The translations under genes were made by a program, and so were the position numbers. Under the pieces are notes generated by a model, which made no database searches, had not been told where the DNA came from, and saw only the letters and a list, made by a program, of their open reading frames with translations. This document shows, in pieces, positions 35,456 to 48,002 of a stretch of 64,000 nucleotides of DNA. Position 1 is the first letter of the stretch. Each line of letters starts with the position of its first letter. The stretch comes from Poa pratensis (lineage: Eukaryota > Streptophyta > Magnoliopsida > Poales > Poaceae), in the NCBI GenBank assembly GCA_947311845.1, contig CAMZMU010000055.1, forward strand, positions 25,445,369 to 25,509,368, written 5' to 3'.

Positions 35456-38189
35456 CGTGTTACAGATCATATGATCCTGAGTATTCAACTCTTGAATTTG
35501 TCATAAAATCATTTATGCCAAAACAAGCTTTATGATCAAATATTCCAACAGGAATTCCTTCAAGTCTTCCAACTCGAATTTCATGATATTACTAATTAAT
35601 ATGACTCTAAGTCACGAAGGTTTGGATACTATAGCACCTTATCTTATTAGTTTGTATTTAGCATATGGACTCAAGTTTCCTAGAAACTCATATGCTCTTT
35701 ATCTGGTTAAGTGATTATTTCTTGACAAGAAGTCATGCTCATATTGCAATGACTCTCAGTATTAGTCTAAAAGAATTGTCAATTAGAATTGCTTCCGCCT
35801 GCACAATTTCTGATAACTATTTCCGAAGATTCGATAATCTCTTCAAGAATCACCATCCTCCCACTGAATTCAACAAGAAATAAATTCCTTAAGAATCACA
35901 TCTATCTTAGTAACAAAACATTGTCACATATGTGGTGTTATAAGAGGACTTCCAATTAACTTATTGGGACAACCTACAAAGTAACTCATTGTCTTTTAGT
36001 ATTAGGACCGAGTTTCATCTTTCAGAAAATCTCAAAACCTAAATCCATCATGTCCATCAAAGTTTATCTTTCAAAACAATGAAATGAGGCAAGAGACAAT
36101 GAAATTCTCTTTGTCTTATATCTTAGGACCAAGTTCCAATATTTCAGAAACTTCTAGTACCTAAGACCAGCGTGTCCATCCATAGTTTATCTTTCAAAAC
36201 AATGACACGAACCAAGACAATTTAATTGTGCTAAACTTACCTAGCGAGCAAACATATTCTAGATTGGGTATTGCCAAACATTATGCAAAAACAAGAAGAT
36301 TCTTAGTGCTGACTTCGTCACACTTAGTGAGATTATGACTTGAAAACTTTCAAGACATAATTACATAATCACCAAGACTTTATATCTAAACTATTTTGTG
36401 AAGTTTAAGACATCAATGATAAAATCATTAATAATCCATGACCTTATCCTTTGTTGATTTTTCACTATGTGACGGGATAATTAATGAAATCAAACTTCAA
36501 ATAAGTGTGTAATTCACCAAGTCTTTCATTTGTTTCACACAACGATATCTTGGATTTCCTTCCATCATGCATATGATGCATCCAAGATGATAGTGTCACC
36601 CGAAGGTGATATCAACACAATCACAAAATATTTTAGAACAAATGATATTCCCTTAATTTCAAAAGATTTGCAACTTGATCATCCCTGGAGGGAGTGATCT
36701 CGAATATTCTTTATCATAATAAACAGGACCAACTTGTCCTATAAATTCACAAGAATATTTATCGCAAAACATGAGAAATAAAAGTGGAGACATCTTCATC
36801 CCAAGGACGAAGGAACATGCGTCTAACTTGGCGCACACCACCACCTTTTATTCTCCATCCTTCTTACTTTCCACAGCCCTTATATTGAATGCAAGGAAAA
36901 AATTCTTTGCAACCAATACTCTAGAGTTACTAGCAAAATAATGAATATCATTTAAATATAATTCTTATACTTCCTGCACAACTATAGCAGGTTTCTTCTT
37001 ATTATTGCCTGGAACTTTTTACAATTCCACTTCCAATGTCCTTTCCTTTTATATTGAAGAGGCATTCAGGATTCTCCTGAATCAAACCTTCAAGCTCATC
37101 CGGTGTGTTAGCACCTTCAGCCTTCTTGTTCCTCTTCTTCTTGAAGTATGCGATTTGGGCAACTATTAAACTTGATTGTTATCCCTCATCACATTAGCTT
37201 CTGCAGATTTCAGGATAACAAGGAGCCATTCGATATTTTCTTCCTCCCACTCATGTTTTCAATCATGATGCACCCGTTGTTAAACGGGGAAGTGAAGACA
37301 ACATCAAATCTGTATTTGGCTCAGCCGGGATTAGAAAACCCCAGAGTCTGCAGCCTAATACTGTAATCAATTATCTTGATTACATGCTCGCTTGCTGAGC
37401 TTCCTTCTGCCATGTGGCATGACCAGAAAACCTTTGTTATCTCATAACCCTCAGTTATTGCCTAAATCTGGTACACGACCGTGAGTACGACAATCATGTC
37501 GCTAAGCAGATGTGCGATCTAACCGCTTCTGCAACTCATGGCCCATGTCAACATAAGACATTGGATAGAGACAGCCTCAACACTCTTCGAGGTGTGAGCT
37601 CCCCTTTCATAATAAGTAGTTTTAACAACAACCCCTGAAGGAGGAGCGTCGAGGACATACTTATTCTTGGCACCCCTAAGTACAAAACTTAGGAAACATA
37701 CCCAAACAACATATTTACTCCTAATGGTAGAAAGTGGTTTCTATTTCAATTAGTGGACCAAGGAAAATAGCGGGTGTTACGTGTGTCGATCTACAACTAA
37801 TAATTTTTCTAGCACTAGTTAAAGATAAACTAATAATGTGCTCCCACTAAACTCTGATATTCCTCGTGATCAGAGTTTAGTGATTCGGAATCCTCACTCA
37901 TCAATAGATGGAAGCATGGATACATGGCATCCTCTATGATTAAGGGGTAGGCCAACTTGCCGATCACTTCCTGCCGTGACTTCCGTTCATCTTTCGATGT
38001 AGTGCTCCGAACTCATAACTAGTTATGCTTGGACTTCAAGACAACCAACCGATGATGCTGCTAGAACGGTTCGTGCCCGCCTCCCAAACCCTTGGCACAC
38101 TCGACGCATGGAAACATTACGCCCGGTGACAAGCATCTGGTTTGACGGTGCCATGGTTGGATGAGCACGATCTCCTTGATATTACTGGA

Positions 38190-38588
38190 AGAATGGGATT
38201 GAAGCTTGTGATCTTCAAGTCGGTAAGAATATCAATAGTGCTCACAACAAAGCTAGAAAATATTGTGAGGCTTTTAAAAATCAGCGGCAAGGTGTGGATT
38301 ATGTGTTGGCAGCGGCCACCAAGAAGGATGAGGAAGAATATAAAGCTCGTATTACAATTATGATTGGGATTGCAAAGTTTTTATTATTGCAAGCTCTTGC
38401 TTTTCGTGGGCATGATGAGTCTTCTAGCTCAAATAATAGAGGCAATTTTCTTGAGATGTTGAAATGGTATAAAGGGAAAGATGAAAAGGCTGCAAAATTG
38501 CTTGATAATGCTCCCGGAAACCATCAAATGGCCTCACCAAAAATACAAAAACAAATTTGCAAAGCTTCTGCTCATGTTACGACCAAAG
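38190..38588 (+). pseudogene. DUF4371 (hAT-derived, zinc-finger MYM-type-like) fragment
   Basis: An open stretch reads VGKNINSAHNKARKYCEAF, then YVLAAATKKDEEEYKARIT, FLLLQALAFRGHDESSSSNN and FLEMLKWYKGKDEKAAKLL. This is the N-terminal part of the plant TTF-type/MYM-type DUF4371 proteins, which descend from hAT transposases. The catalytic hAT C-terminal domain is absent, so it is a fragment. It ends abruptly where the 3' end of the neighbouring F-box pseudogene begins on the other strand, suggesting a breakpoint near 38588. Confidence 0.75.
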
Positions 38589-39399
38589 CCTCAGTTTTGG
38601 AAGAAGGCCCATTTTTGCAAGTTGATCAGCACGTACATTGGCATCCGGCAAGTGAACAGTCGCAAACGTGCTGATCCTCCTGGTGAGTTTCTTCAGCACA
38701 GTACTTTTCTCGTCCTTGTTACACGGATACTTCAACGGCCGGTTAGTATAGCTATGCTTGCACTTCTTGCAGTTCCGCCTGGGTACAGGAACACATCCTT
38801 CAGATTGACAGCCGCTTCCATGACACGTCTCACATACCTAACCATGCAGTCAGACTGAAAGCCAATGATGACAAGGCAACGCCCTTCTTATCGCTATATG
38901 ACAGTGCCCTCCTTTCCTCCTCGTTCGTTCTCATTATACACGAATGATCCCACACCTGCAAAGGTAAACAGAAACAGGTAACTGATTTTGCAGCAAGAAA
39001 AACTCCCAAATGTAAGGAGAGCATAAGATAAGACCATAAGAACATACCGTCATGTATAGGTCTTTCAGGTTGGGCGCAGCTTCAAGGATGAACAATGTCC
39101 ATGTGAGATCGCACCCTTCAGGAATCTCATCTAGATTTACAAACCTTAGTTGATGGAACACAGAGGCCAGCCTTTTTGTCACACTTTCTGGTTGAACCCA
39201 AATCTGCATGCAACACATGAACACATGATGAGACAAGCAGAAAATAAGTGAAGCAACAACACCAGCAAGGAAAAAGATCTGTCGTGAGGTACCTTTTCAC
39301 ATTCAAATCCCAACCTCAGGGATCGCAGAGAAGTACCGCCAAAAACATCACTTAGCTTAACCATCTTGTAGTAACTAAGACTAATAGTGCCAAGGCTAA

Positions 39400-40107
39400 G
39401 GGCATCTCCAGCCGTGCCCCCAACGCCCCCCCAGGACGCGAAATAGCGCCGAAATGACCCAAATAGCGTAGTTTTTTCCCAGTCGGCCCCCCCAGGAGCC
39501 CAAATAGTGCCGTTTCGGCGGAAAATAGCGCCGTTTTGCGCCGGCGAACCCAAGCCAAACCCAGCGCGCCGGGTTCGCCTGGGGAGGCAAAAGCTCGTCG
39601 AACTGCTCGATGAGGAAGCCGAGGCCGCCGTCGACGATGAAGAACACTTGCTGGTCCTCGCATGTCTCGTCGGCATGCTCGCAAACGATGCGCGGCCACG
39701 GCGTGGTGGCTCGGCGCCTGGTCGCCGCAAGAGCAAGCCGAGGCAGCGCTACGAAGGATACTGCATCCTCTACTCCGACTACTTCGCCGATAATCCCATG
39801 CAGGGTGAGGACGTGTTTCGGCGCTGTTTCCGGATGAACCCCAAGCTCTTCATCGACGGCTAATGTTTGTTGAAATTTGGGTGAAAATCGCCGGCTAATG
39901 TTTGTTAAAATTTGGGTGAAAATCGCCGGTTGTGGTGTTTGAATCAAATTGGCCGAAGATCGCCGGCTGGGGGGCGACCTGGGGCGAACGGCTGGGAAAT
40001 GGCGCCCCCCAGCACGCCAAATAGCGCCGTTGCCCCCCAGGCGGCCCAAAATAACGCCGTTTTTAGGCCTTGGGGGGGGGGGGGGGGGCGAACGGCTGGA
40101 GATGCCC
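39400..40107. mobile_element. PIF/Harbinger deletion derivative, 708 bp
   Basis: The terminal inverted repeats are GGGCATCTCCAGCCG on the left and CGGCTGGAGATGCCC on the right. The target duplication is TAA (39397-39399, 40108-40110), as PIF/Harbinger requires. Inside, the plus strand encodes the start of a HARBI1-type protein (39507-39863), and the rest of the transposase is missing. A run of 17 G residues lies at 40072-40088. It is inserted in F-box exon 1. Confidence 0.85.
39507..39863 (+). pseudogene. Truncated Harbinger (HARBI1-like) transposase N-terminus
   Basis: About 118 codons remain. The stretch YSDYFADNPMQGEDVFRRCF, then RMNPKLFIDG, matches the conserved N-terminal segment of plant PIF/Harbinger transposases just before the DDE nuclease domain. 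The frame stops there and the catalytic domain is absent. It cannot be an active enzyme, but it marks the 708-bp element as a direct deletion product of an autonomous Harbinger. Confidence 0.7.
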
Positions 40108-40884
40108 TAACAGCCTCAAGCAAAGGCACATGACCCAGAAACAGTGGATATTTTGACTTCCAACCCCCAAAGATCATCCATGTGAGTTTTGGGAGCGAGT
40201 TGAGCTCGACTTTTTCAAAACAACAATTAAAAATAAGCAGCTCACTGAGTTGACAGTGTTCAACTTTCATAATTGTCCCACCCGCAGAATTACAATCGTT
40301 CAGGCTTAAATGCTTTAATCTCTTGCATGCCATGAGTACGGTAGGGATGTCCGATTCACCAAATCTCAAATTCTCTAGGCAGAGGCGTGTGACACCACCA
40401 AATGCAACGGGACAAGAATCAACGAACAACCTAAATCGTTTTCCGTAGTCAATCTTATCATCCTGATTGCAACGAGTGTAATCCCTCTCTGTAAAAACTG
40501 TGAGTTCAATGTCAATAATGTGGAATGCCATTAAGTGGCCGACAGCATGTCATCTCCTCTCAAGAAGAACGCCATGCACATGGAGCGTATGCTGTTTGGG
40601 TTTGAAATCCTGCGAGCTAGGATGCTCTTTGTCACTTCAACCATAGTTGCATTGCTTCGTGCAATTTCTTCTTCATGGCGTGTGGTAGCGGGTTTAGCCA
40701 CAAAGTCCCGAACATCTATGGTGAGACGAGAGAGCATAGCAGGGAGATGCTGCCATCTCCGGGCGAGGACACTTGTTCTTACTGCCTCTCGGACATTGAG
40801 TCGGTCAAGGATGTTGACCAAAATATCATCTGGCAAGCGGCTAAACCAATCTTCAGGAATGAATGGAATGATCTGCATTTGTCA

Positions 40885-41640
40885 TGGAAACAAAACCGAG
40901 TTGATTTCTGATTTCTATTACTACAGTCTACAAGATTCAACTTTCATATCTCCAAAGATGCTATTTCAATACAGCCTCAAATATGCAGTTCGGATACAGC
41001 AGCGAGATACAATTATTATATAGCGGAACTCACTATCATAGCATAAATCAGCCGAAGCCCAAGAAGATCAGCGATGGCGCCCGTCGCCCGAGAGATTTTC
41101 TGATGGCCGGCGAGTGTCGGGTCTCCTCTGAATCTGATGTACAGCCTTGGTCTCTCCGCTTCTGGCTGCAACTCGGAGATTGAGAAAGGAACGGACTCGT
41201 CCAGGAAAGGAATCGATTTCCTGGGTGAGGCCAATATCGATATTTCGGCTTGCAGCTCAAAACCAATCTGATATTCTGATGGCTTCGGAAGTGCGGATGT
41301 TTTTTTTTTTTTTTTTTGCGGGTGGAAGTGTAGAGGTTTCTTCAGACAGGGTAAGAATTCAGGACTTTTAGCCTTTTGGGCCTGGGGTTTATTAATCGAG
41401 AAAACATGACGCTCGGCGCTCAAACGGCGAGGCGAGCAGCTGTCCTGGCGCCAAAGAGGAGGCCGTGCACGGTGCAGCGTGCCAAGATGAAGCCAACACG
41501 TTTGTGGCTCGTCGACCTGAAAGGTGCCAACACCAATAGGCAATAGCCTTGTTTACTGACAGACAAACAAACACACGAGAACTAAGATTACCCTTCATAC
41601 AAAGTAACAGAGGTACACCTACGTATTGAAATCCTGATCA
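40885..41640. other. Upstream region of the disrupted F-box copy, duplicated at 43340-44330
   Basis: Sequence at about 41140-41280 (GGAACGGACTCGTCCAGGAA and neighbours) matches 43900-43980 and 44150-44190, so the tandem duplication included the promoter region. No separate gene is supported here. Confidence 0.6.
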
Positions 41641-41705
41641 TCTGCTCCTTCAACTATTGATTTAACGGGGCAACTATAATGGCAGCAAACAAACTCCTGG
41701 ACACA

Positions 41706-43335
41706 TCATCCGCTCAGTTTTGGAAGAAGGTCCATTTTTGCAACTTGATCAGCAGTTACGTCGTCATCCGGGAAGTGAACCGTGGCAAACGTGTTGATCC
41801 TCCTGGTGAGTTTCTTCAGCACTGTACTTTTCTCGTCCTCGTTAGACGGATACTTCAACGGCCGGTTAGTATAGCTATGCTGGCACTTACAGCAGCTCAG
41901 CCTATGGTACAGGAAAACATCCTTCAGATTCTCAGCCGCTTCCAAGACACGTCCGACATACCTAATCATGCAGTCAGACTGAAAGCCAACGATGAGGAGC
42001 GTGGCCAAGCTATGGTGCTGGAAATCAGATGCCGGACATTTCCAGTCAACGCCCTTCTTCTCTCTGTATGAGCGTGCCCTCCTTTCTTCCTCATTCGTTC
42101 TCATTATACAAGGATGATCGCATACCTACAAAGGTAAAGAGAAACAGGTAATTAATTTTTGCAGCAAGAAAAGCTCCCAAATGTAAGGAGAACTTAAGAT
42201 AAGACCATGAGAACATACCGTCATGTATAGCTCCTTTAGGTTGGGCGCAGCTTCAAGGATGAAGAGTGTCCATGTAAGATCATACCCTTCTGGAATATTA
42301 TCTAGATTCACAAACGTTAGTTGACGGAACACATATGCCAGCCTTTTTGTCACACTTTCTGGTTGAACCCAAATCTGCATGAACACACGAACACAACATG
42401 ACGTGATGAGCAGAAAATAAGTGAAGCAACAACACAAGCTAGCAAAAAGATCAGTCGTGAGGCACCTTTTCGCATTCAAATCCCAACCTCATGGATCGCA
42501 GAGAGGTACCGCCAAAAATCTCACTTAACTTGACCATCTTGTGGTAACTAAGACTAATAGTGCTAAGGCTAATAACCTCAAGCAATGGGACATGACCCAG
42601 AAACAGTGGATATTGAGACCTCCAACCACCTAAGATCATCCATCTGAGTTTTGGGAGCGAGTTGAGCTCCACTTTTGAAAAAAAACAATTAAAAATACTC
42701 AGCTCACTGAGTCGACAGTGTTCAAATCGCATAATGGCCCCACTCTCAGAATTACATTTGTCCAGGCCTAGATGCTTCAATCCCTTGCAAGTGATGAGCA
42801 CGTTAGGGATGTCCGATTCACTAAAAATCAAATTCTCTAGGCAGAGGCGTGTGACACCACCAAATGCAATTGGACAAGCATCAACGAACGACATGAATCG
42901 TCTCCCATACTCGATCTTATCATCCCATGCATGATTCGTCTCTGTAAAAACTGTGAGTTCGATGTCAATCGTGTGGAACGCCATGATGTGCTCAACAGAA
43001 CATCCAATGGATATGCTGTCATCTTCTCTCAAGAAGAACGCCATGCACATGGAGCGGATGATGTTTGGGCTTGAAACCCTGCGTGCCAGGATGCTCTTTG
43101 TCACTTGAACCACTGCCGCATTGCCTTCAATTATTTTTTCGCGGCAGGTGGCATCAGGTTTAGCCACAAAGTCCCGAACATCTATGTTGAGACGAGAGAG
43201 CATAGCAGGGAGATGCTGCCATCTCTGGGCGAGGCCACTTGTTCTTACTGCCTCTCGGACATTGAGTCGGTCAAGGATGTTGACCAAAATATCGTCGGGC
43301 AAGCGGCCAATCCAATCTTCACGAACTATCTGCAT
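41706..43335 (-). CDS. F-box/LRR-repeat (FBD-like) protein, intact tandem copy
   Basis: Three exons: 43335-42466, 42374-42219 and 42125-41706. All introns have GT-AG borders in phase 0, giving 481 residues. The N-terminal F-box (WIGRLPDDILVNILDRLN, then ARRWQHLP-like AQRWQHLP) would bind SKP1 in an SCF ubiquitin ligase. The middle has degenerate leucine-rich repeats (VTRLCLENLIF, LKHLGLDKCNS, CRLSELSIFNC, LPKLRWMILGG). The end (LTWTLFILEAAPNLKELYMTV and the last exon) has the look of the FBD-type C-terminus. It belongs to the very large, fast-evolving cereal F-box/LRR class; the substrate is unknown. It is a tandem copy of the damaged gene at 38590-40878 and lacks that copy's lesions. Confidence 0.85.
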
Positions 43336-43635
43336 TTGTCATGGGAAAAAATCCAAGTTCATTTCTGCTTGCTACTACTACGTACAGTCTACAAGATTCA
43401 ACATTCGTAGTTTCAAAGATGCTATTTCAGTACAGACACAAAAAAAAGGCAGTTCCGTTACAGCAGAGAGGATACAATTGTTACGTGCAAAGATGCAATT
43501 TTTTCGACGGTCTCAGAGATGCAATTTTGATTGTCTTAAAGAGGCATCATCGACATTTTTCAACAAGAGAGATGCAATTTCGATGTATTTTACCAGAAAA
43601 CGATGTGATTTTTTTCAAGGAGAGAAAAAAATGTA

Positions 43636-43729
43636 CTCCCTCCGGTCCGAAAAAAGCGTCGGACGCTGTATGTATGATTTGTGCACTCCATGCTATTTTC
43701 TTCCGCCTCTTTTAACGGACCGGAGGTAG
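43636..43729. mobile_element. Stowaway-type MITE, 94 bp
   Basis: The ends CTCCCTCCGGTCCG and CGGACCGGAGGTAG are flanked by TA on both sides (43634-43635, 43730-43731). It lies just upstream of the intact F-box gene; no counterpart was seen upstream of its disrupted paralogue. Confidence 0.8.
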
Positions 43730-43986
43730 TAATTTTAATAACATCATATTAATGACCCTAAACCCTTATCTCTCTCTCTGTACTATAAGAGGATCGATCT
43801 AGATGGGGAAATTTCTTTCAGGAAAAAAGAACTAGTGGAAGGCGAGGACAGGGAACTATTCTGGCGGCGACCCCTGGAAAGGTATGTAGAGCCTTTGGTC
43901 TCCTCCGTTTCTGGCTACAACTCGGAGGCTGAGACAGGAACGGACCCGTCGAGGAAAGGAATCGATTCCCTAGTGACTCCGATATA

Positions 43987-44147
43987 CTCCCTCTGTTTTT
44001 TAATATAAGATGTTTTAGTTCTTTACCACATTCAAATGTATCTACATGTATCTAGACACATTTTATTGAGTATGTTCACTCCTTGTCATATGTATCTAGA
44101 CAACAGGTAGAAGAGCTAAAACGTCTTCTAATGATGAACGGAGGGAG
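43987..44147. mobile_element. Stowaway-type MITE, 161 bp
   Basis: The inverted ends are CTCCCTCTGTTTTTTAATAT and, on the right, TAATGATGAACGGAGGGAG. The flanking TA duplication is at 43985-43986 and 44148-44149. The paralogous upstream region at about 41220-41260 has no insertion at this place, so it arrived after the F-box duplication or was lost from the other copy. Confidence 0.85.
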
Positions 44148-44978
44148 TATATCCGACTTCGGCTTGCGGCTCAGAAGGAGCAGCCTGTTCATTGCTAGCC
44201 TCCGATTAATCACTGGGCATCTCTCTGGCACCAAAGTGGAGGTCATGCCGCGTGCCCAAGACAACCTTCCAGTTGGAACGAAGATCTACCGACTACGGTG
44301 TTGCGCTACCATTGTTTCAGTCGCAGGAGTCTGAAACTATACAATACGAACACTCAGCTTCACCCCTGGTTTCATTTTAATGAAACTGGGAGTCTCTTAC
44401 TCAGCTTCGTGCCGGTGAAAGCACATCCGCGTCTCTGGCTGGAACACGGGAACTGTTTGTACTTCATGAGACTTTGACAAACAGATCGCCAAGTCACAAG
44501 CAGAAACAATATTAGGAAACTTAATCTTGCAGGAGCTTGGAGCACAACATCCTTTCTCTGATGCTTATAGTGACTAAACAGTATCATGTGAATTCTTCAC
44601 ACTGCAAACGACTTGTATCTACAGCCGTTCACCTGAGGCAAAAGTATGTGGGCTGAATTTAAATTGCATAGTGCATTGCTGCTTCACATTGACACGAAAG
44701 AGAAGCCCGGGTCAAGTCAACATGTATAGATAGCTCTGAGAACTTAAATCTGTCAGGCAGATTTACATACTAGGCTAGTGGCAGGGCCTCAGCAAATAGA
44801 TTAAAATGTCAAGTGCTAGCTAGCACAACGCATGCTAGGCTCCTGCTACACAGTGCAAATCATTGGGCACGGATATGCAAAAAGGGAACTCCCAGGCTAG
44901 GGAACAATCCTAAGCGAAGAGGCAACTTACAAGAGAGACCTCCATTAAATTCTACAAAATAAACTAATATGGGCGCAG

Positions 44979-47900
44979 TCAGAACGCCGCAGAGGTCGTT
45001 CTCCTGAGTTGATACTTGGGTTCCGGTAGAGCCACAGAGCAAAGCATCATGTTCAACGCCTGAAGATAAAGCAGAAAAAGGTAAAGGAGTCAATGTTATG
45101 CATGGAGGATTGCCAAAAGTCGCACCACTGATTCCATCAGAGTGGGCAAAAAGAAGATATACAAATTGTATGAATCTGGATAATGTTTGCCTGACTGCAG
45201 GATTAGAAACGAATAAGCATACACAATTTGTTGAGAGATAGGTATATTAACCCCTGATGCCACAACTTTTGCATTAGAGGTGCAGAACTACCTAGTACCC
45301 CTTCTTGGTGACACAGAAGATGGAAAATGGATTATAAATTTAGAAAAAATATATATTTCTAGAAAGATGTTTTAAATCTGATGGATCCCTGCTGATCTTA
45401 GGATGATTTTTTGTCTTATTAACTAATGTCCTAGGGTTTGTAGGATCAAATAGAACATTCTAAAATACAACCAACTAAGCGAAGATCTCTTGAAAATAAG
45501 GATTTAGATATGAGTTATCAATCTGGGTTAGGACCAGGACCAAACACAAAAGCTTAGAAACATCAAGCAACTCAGTCGATATACCCATGAACATAGAAAA
45601 TTATCAGTGAACAATTAGCTGTATAAACTACAAAGTACCAAGTGTTTGGAGGATGCACCTAACAAAGATCAATCCCAATTGCAAATCACTCGCTAATAGT
45701 AGCATACAAAGATAAGAACGACAGTCTTAGTATCACTAATACATCTTTACAACTCAAAGTTGAACCCACAAAATAGTGCAGCCATCAATTGCAACTATAT
45801 AGAAAGATTCAATACATGATACATCTCTCATCTAAGCTAAGAAAAATTGAATGACAAGAGAACAGATAATTTGGCGATAAGGAAAGAAACTCGTTTGTCC
45901 TCGTAACACATGTTTAACATCACATACATATTAGTGTAGCAATACTATTTTTTAGGTAGCATTCCTGAAGTGACACACCTAAGGAATAATTATCAGTCTA
46001 TCAACAAGCAATCTACAAGCAATCTGTACATTAGGTCATTAGCTGGCAGTGGTTGCCTATCGTGCCACGAAGAAATATGAGACTCAATTCAAAGAACGGC
46101 TAGCACAACTCTGGTAATATATGTCTTTTTATCGGATTTTGTGCAATATAAATAACGGCTGCACTAGCTAACTTTTCTACTGTTCCCCGTATAAGAATAC
46201 GTGACTATAGGGCATGTCATCTGGAAAATCTGCTGCAGACAGTTACTAGTTCCCACCTCTTTCTGGTAATTCATAACTAAAGTACGCTCCTACCATCAGA
46301 ACTAGACCAAAGAATTTTGGTGCTGATATTTCAAAGCAGGGAGAAACTCAGAAGTGCTGATCAGAATAAATACAATATAACCCCCAATATCCACAAGAAA
46401 AGTAGCTGCAGCATTCTAAGAACAAACAAGAATTAGAGCCACTGTCGATATCTTGTTGTTTGTAGTTAGTCCAACAATTATTTAAAGGCACTAACCTAAT
46501 AATTACATAAACCAAGAGGCTAAATTGTAGATGGTACACCAGATTCTAGTTCCCATCCAGCCAATAATGGTTGTGCCCCAGAAATGTAAGCAAATACTTG
46601 GGGGATTACAGAAATATGATAGTCATAAACTAGGAGGGATAGTAATGCTTGATATATACAGGTCTTTAAAGTAGCTTAACATTCTCTACTAAAAATTTGA
46701 CACAAGTTGCCGGTATGAGCAATCACATTTATCTCCTGCTACTTATCAGGTAGTCCAACTTCCACTATGAAGCAGAAATTGTACATGGAAGGGCAAAAAC
46801 TGATTGGTTAACCTACCAAGAATAAAAGAACATTTACTAGGGAACAGTATACATTCCAACAAAATGGTATTCTAAAAAGAAAGTACCTTTTGCCTCTTTA
46901 GCCTCTCATTCTCCTCTTCTAAATGGGATACCTTGTTTTCGAGTTCATTAGTGTAGGCCTGTTGCAAATATGATGTAAGTCATACTGAAACTAAAAACGA
47001 ACATGGAAAATTAAGCAAGTCGCCACTCGCCATGTTGTGTCACTTTTTAAATCACAGAAAACAAGAAAATAGCGTTGATAAGCCTTCATGAATCTTGATC
47101 TGTAGTTAGAGCAGTGCTGATAAGGAAATTTTAAAGAAAAATCGTCAAATATATATCACAACCTGCTTCCTAGCCCTTGAACGGGCAGCCGACTCCCTGT
47201 TCTTGATCATCCTCTTCTGCCTTCTCTCCACAAACTTATTTGGGGCATCTCCAGATACACCACGATTTCTCCCAGGTGTCTGGGAATCAGAAGTTGGACT
47301 GACCATCGGTGATCCATCAGAGTAAGCAGACTCCAGAACAGCACCAGGCCCAACAACATTCAGTGGCTGTGGCACAAACTGAATGGGCATATAAGCACCT
47401 GGCACAATTTGCTGCCCATGCTGACGAGTGTCGACACCTGCAACTGCAATCTGCTGCTGATATCGATCTAACCACTGCGCCCCAGATGTCAAACCGGTGG
47501 CTCCAGCTGCTGTAGCACCACTCCCCACCAGACCTACATTGCCAACACCGGTCGAGTCCTTCAGAGATCCTTCAGTGACAACCCCTGCTTTGACCAAGAA
47601 ATCCTCAAGTGTCATCTCCCCAAGCGTCGGCTGCCTCTCCCGCTTGCGCCGACCACCCTCCTGGACACTCCTTTTCGGTGCATCCTGGATGCCCCTCCAC
47701 ACCTCATCCACTGTCTTCTTGCTGAGCTCAGTTGGCATTGTGATGCTACCCTGGCGCAAAAGTACTGAACTTGGCACATAATTGCTAGTGGTTGCACCAT
47801 CAGGGTCCAAATCATCAGGAGGAAAGACAGTCCTAAGCAGCTCATCGAGGTTCATACTCTGCAAGGGTTCCCCCAAATGGTTCTGCACCTCATCGAGGGT

Positions 47901-48002
47901 GAGGCTATACAGAGATCCTTGCCTCGCCAGGTCCTGCACCTGCCCGCGTTGTGAGGTGCCGGCGTCGCCCCCGCCGCCGCCGCGCCCGGACTGTGATGCC
48001 AT
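44979..48002 (-). CDS. Group A bZIP transcription factor, AREB3/ABI5-like
   Basis: Three coding exons: 48002-47163, 46958-46887 and 45059-44979, with GT-AG borders in phase 0, give 330 residues. It would bind ABRE (ACGTG-core) promoters in abscisic acid responses. Conserved group A motifs are visible: RQGSLYSLTLDEVQNHLG with SMNLDELLRTV (near residue 30-60), LSKKTVDEVWRGIQ, RQPTLGEMTLEDFLVKAGVV, and the C-terminal PEPKYQLRRTTSAAF. The basic region has the N-x7-R signature (NRESAARSRARKQ) at the end of exon 1, and the leucine zipper starts in exon 2. RxxS-type sites inside these motifs are those used by SnRK2 kinases in the family. The start chosen is MASQSG; the frame is open further upstream to 48116, but family members start here. 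The last intron is long, about 1.8 kb. The closest named relative appears to be AREB3/DPBF3. Confidence 0.9.

Larger units (their letters stand above)
24777..38140 (-). mobile_element. Degenerate Copia internal region, interrupted by CACTA and other insertions
   Basis: The Copia body reads on the minus strand from right to left. Near 37800-37150 lies decayed gag (ASEHVIKIIDYSIRLQTLGF-like). At about 37060-36990 is a frameshifted zinc knuckle still showing KGHWKWNCKKF. At about 35960-35880 is an integrase-tail-like FVTKIDVILKEFIS. The body ends at the polypurine tract beside the LTR at 24776. Removing the CACTA element leaves about 3.6 kb between zinc knuckle and polypurine tract, the normal Copia distance. 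There are many stops. No 5' LTR is seen at the right side, so the element is truncated near 38140. Confidence 0.6.
38590..40878 (-). pseudogene. F-box/LRR (FBD-like) gene, left tandem copy, disrupted
   Basis: This is a paralogue of the intact gene at 41706-43335, with the same structure: exon 1 40878-39293, exon 2 39203-39048, exon 3 from 38955 to about 38590. It starts with an F-box (WFSRLPDDILVNILDRLNVR). It has at least three lesions. First, a small deletion after MAFFLRGDD gives a stop at 40533-40531. Second, a 708-bp Harbinger derivative interrupts exon 1 at 39400-40107. Third, exon 3 has lost bases after KKGV and shifts frame, ending early at about 38830 although homology to the intact copy continues to about 38590. 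The splice sites still match those of the intact copy, so decay is fairly recent. Confidence 0.8.

Noticed and set aside
34881..35535. Several 80-157-codon frames in the GC-rich block
   Set aside because: They overlap on both strands, contain no domain, and the block has features of a retroposon insertion.
36659..36844. Minus-strand 61-codon frame in the Copia remnant
   Set aside because: It is a short open patch in decayed Copia sequence without a motif of its own.
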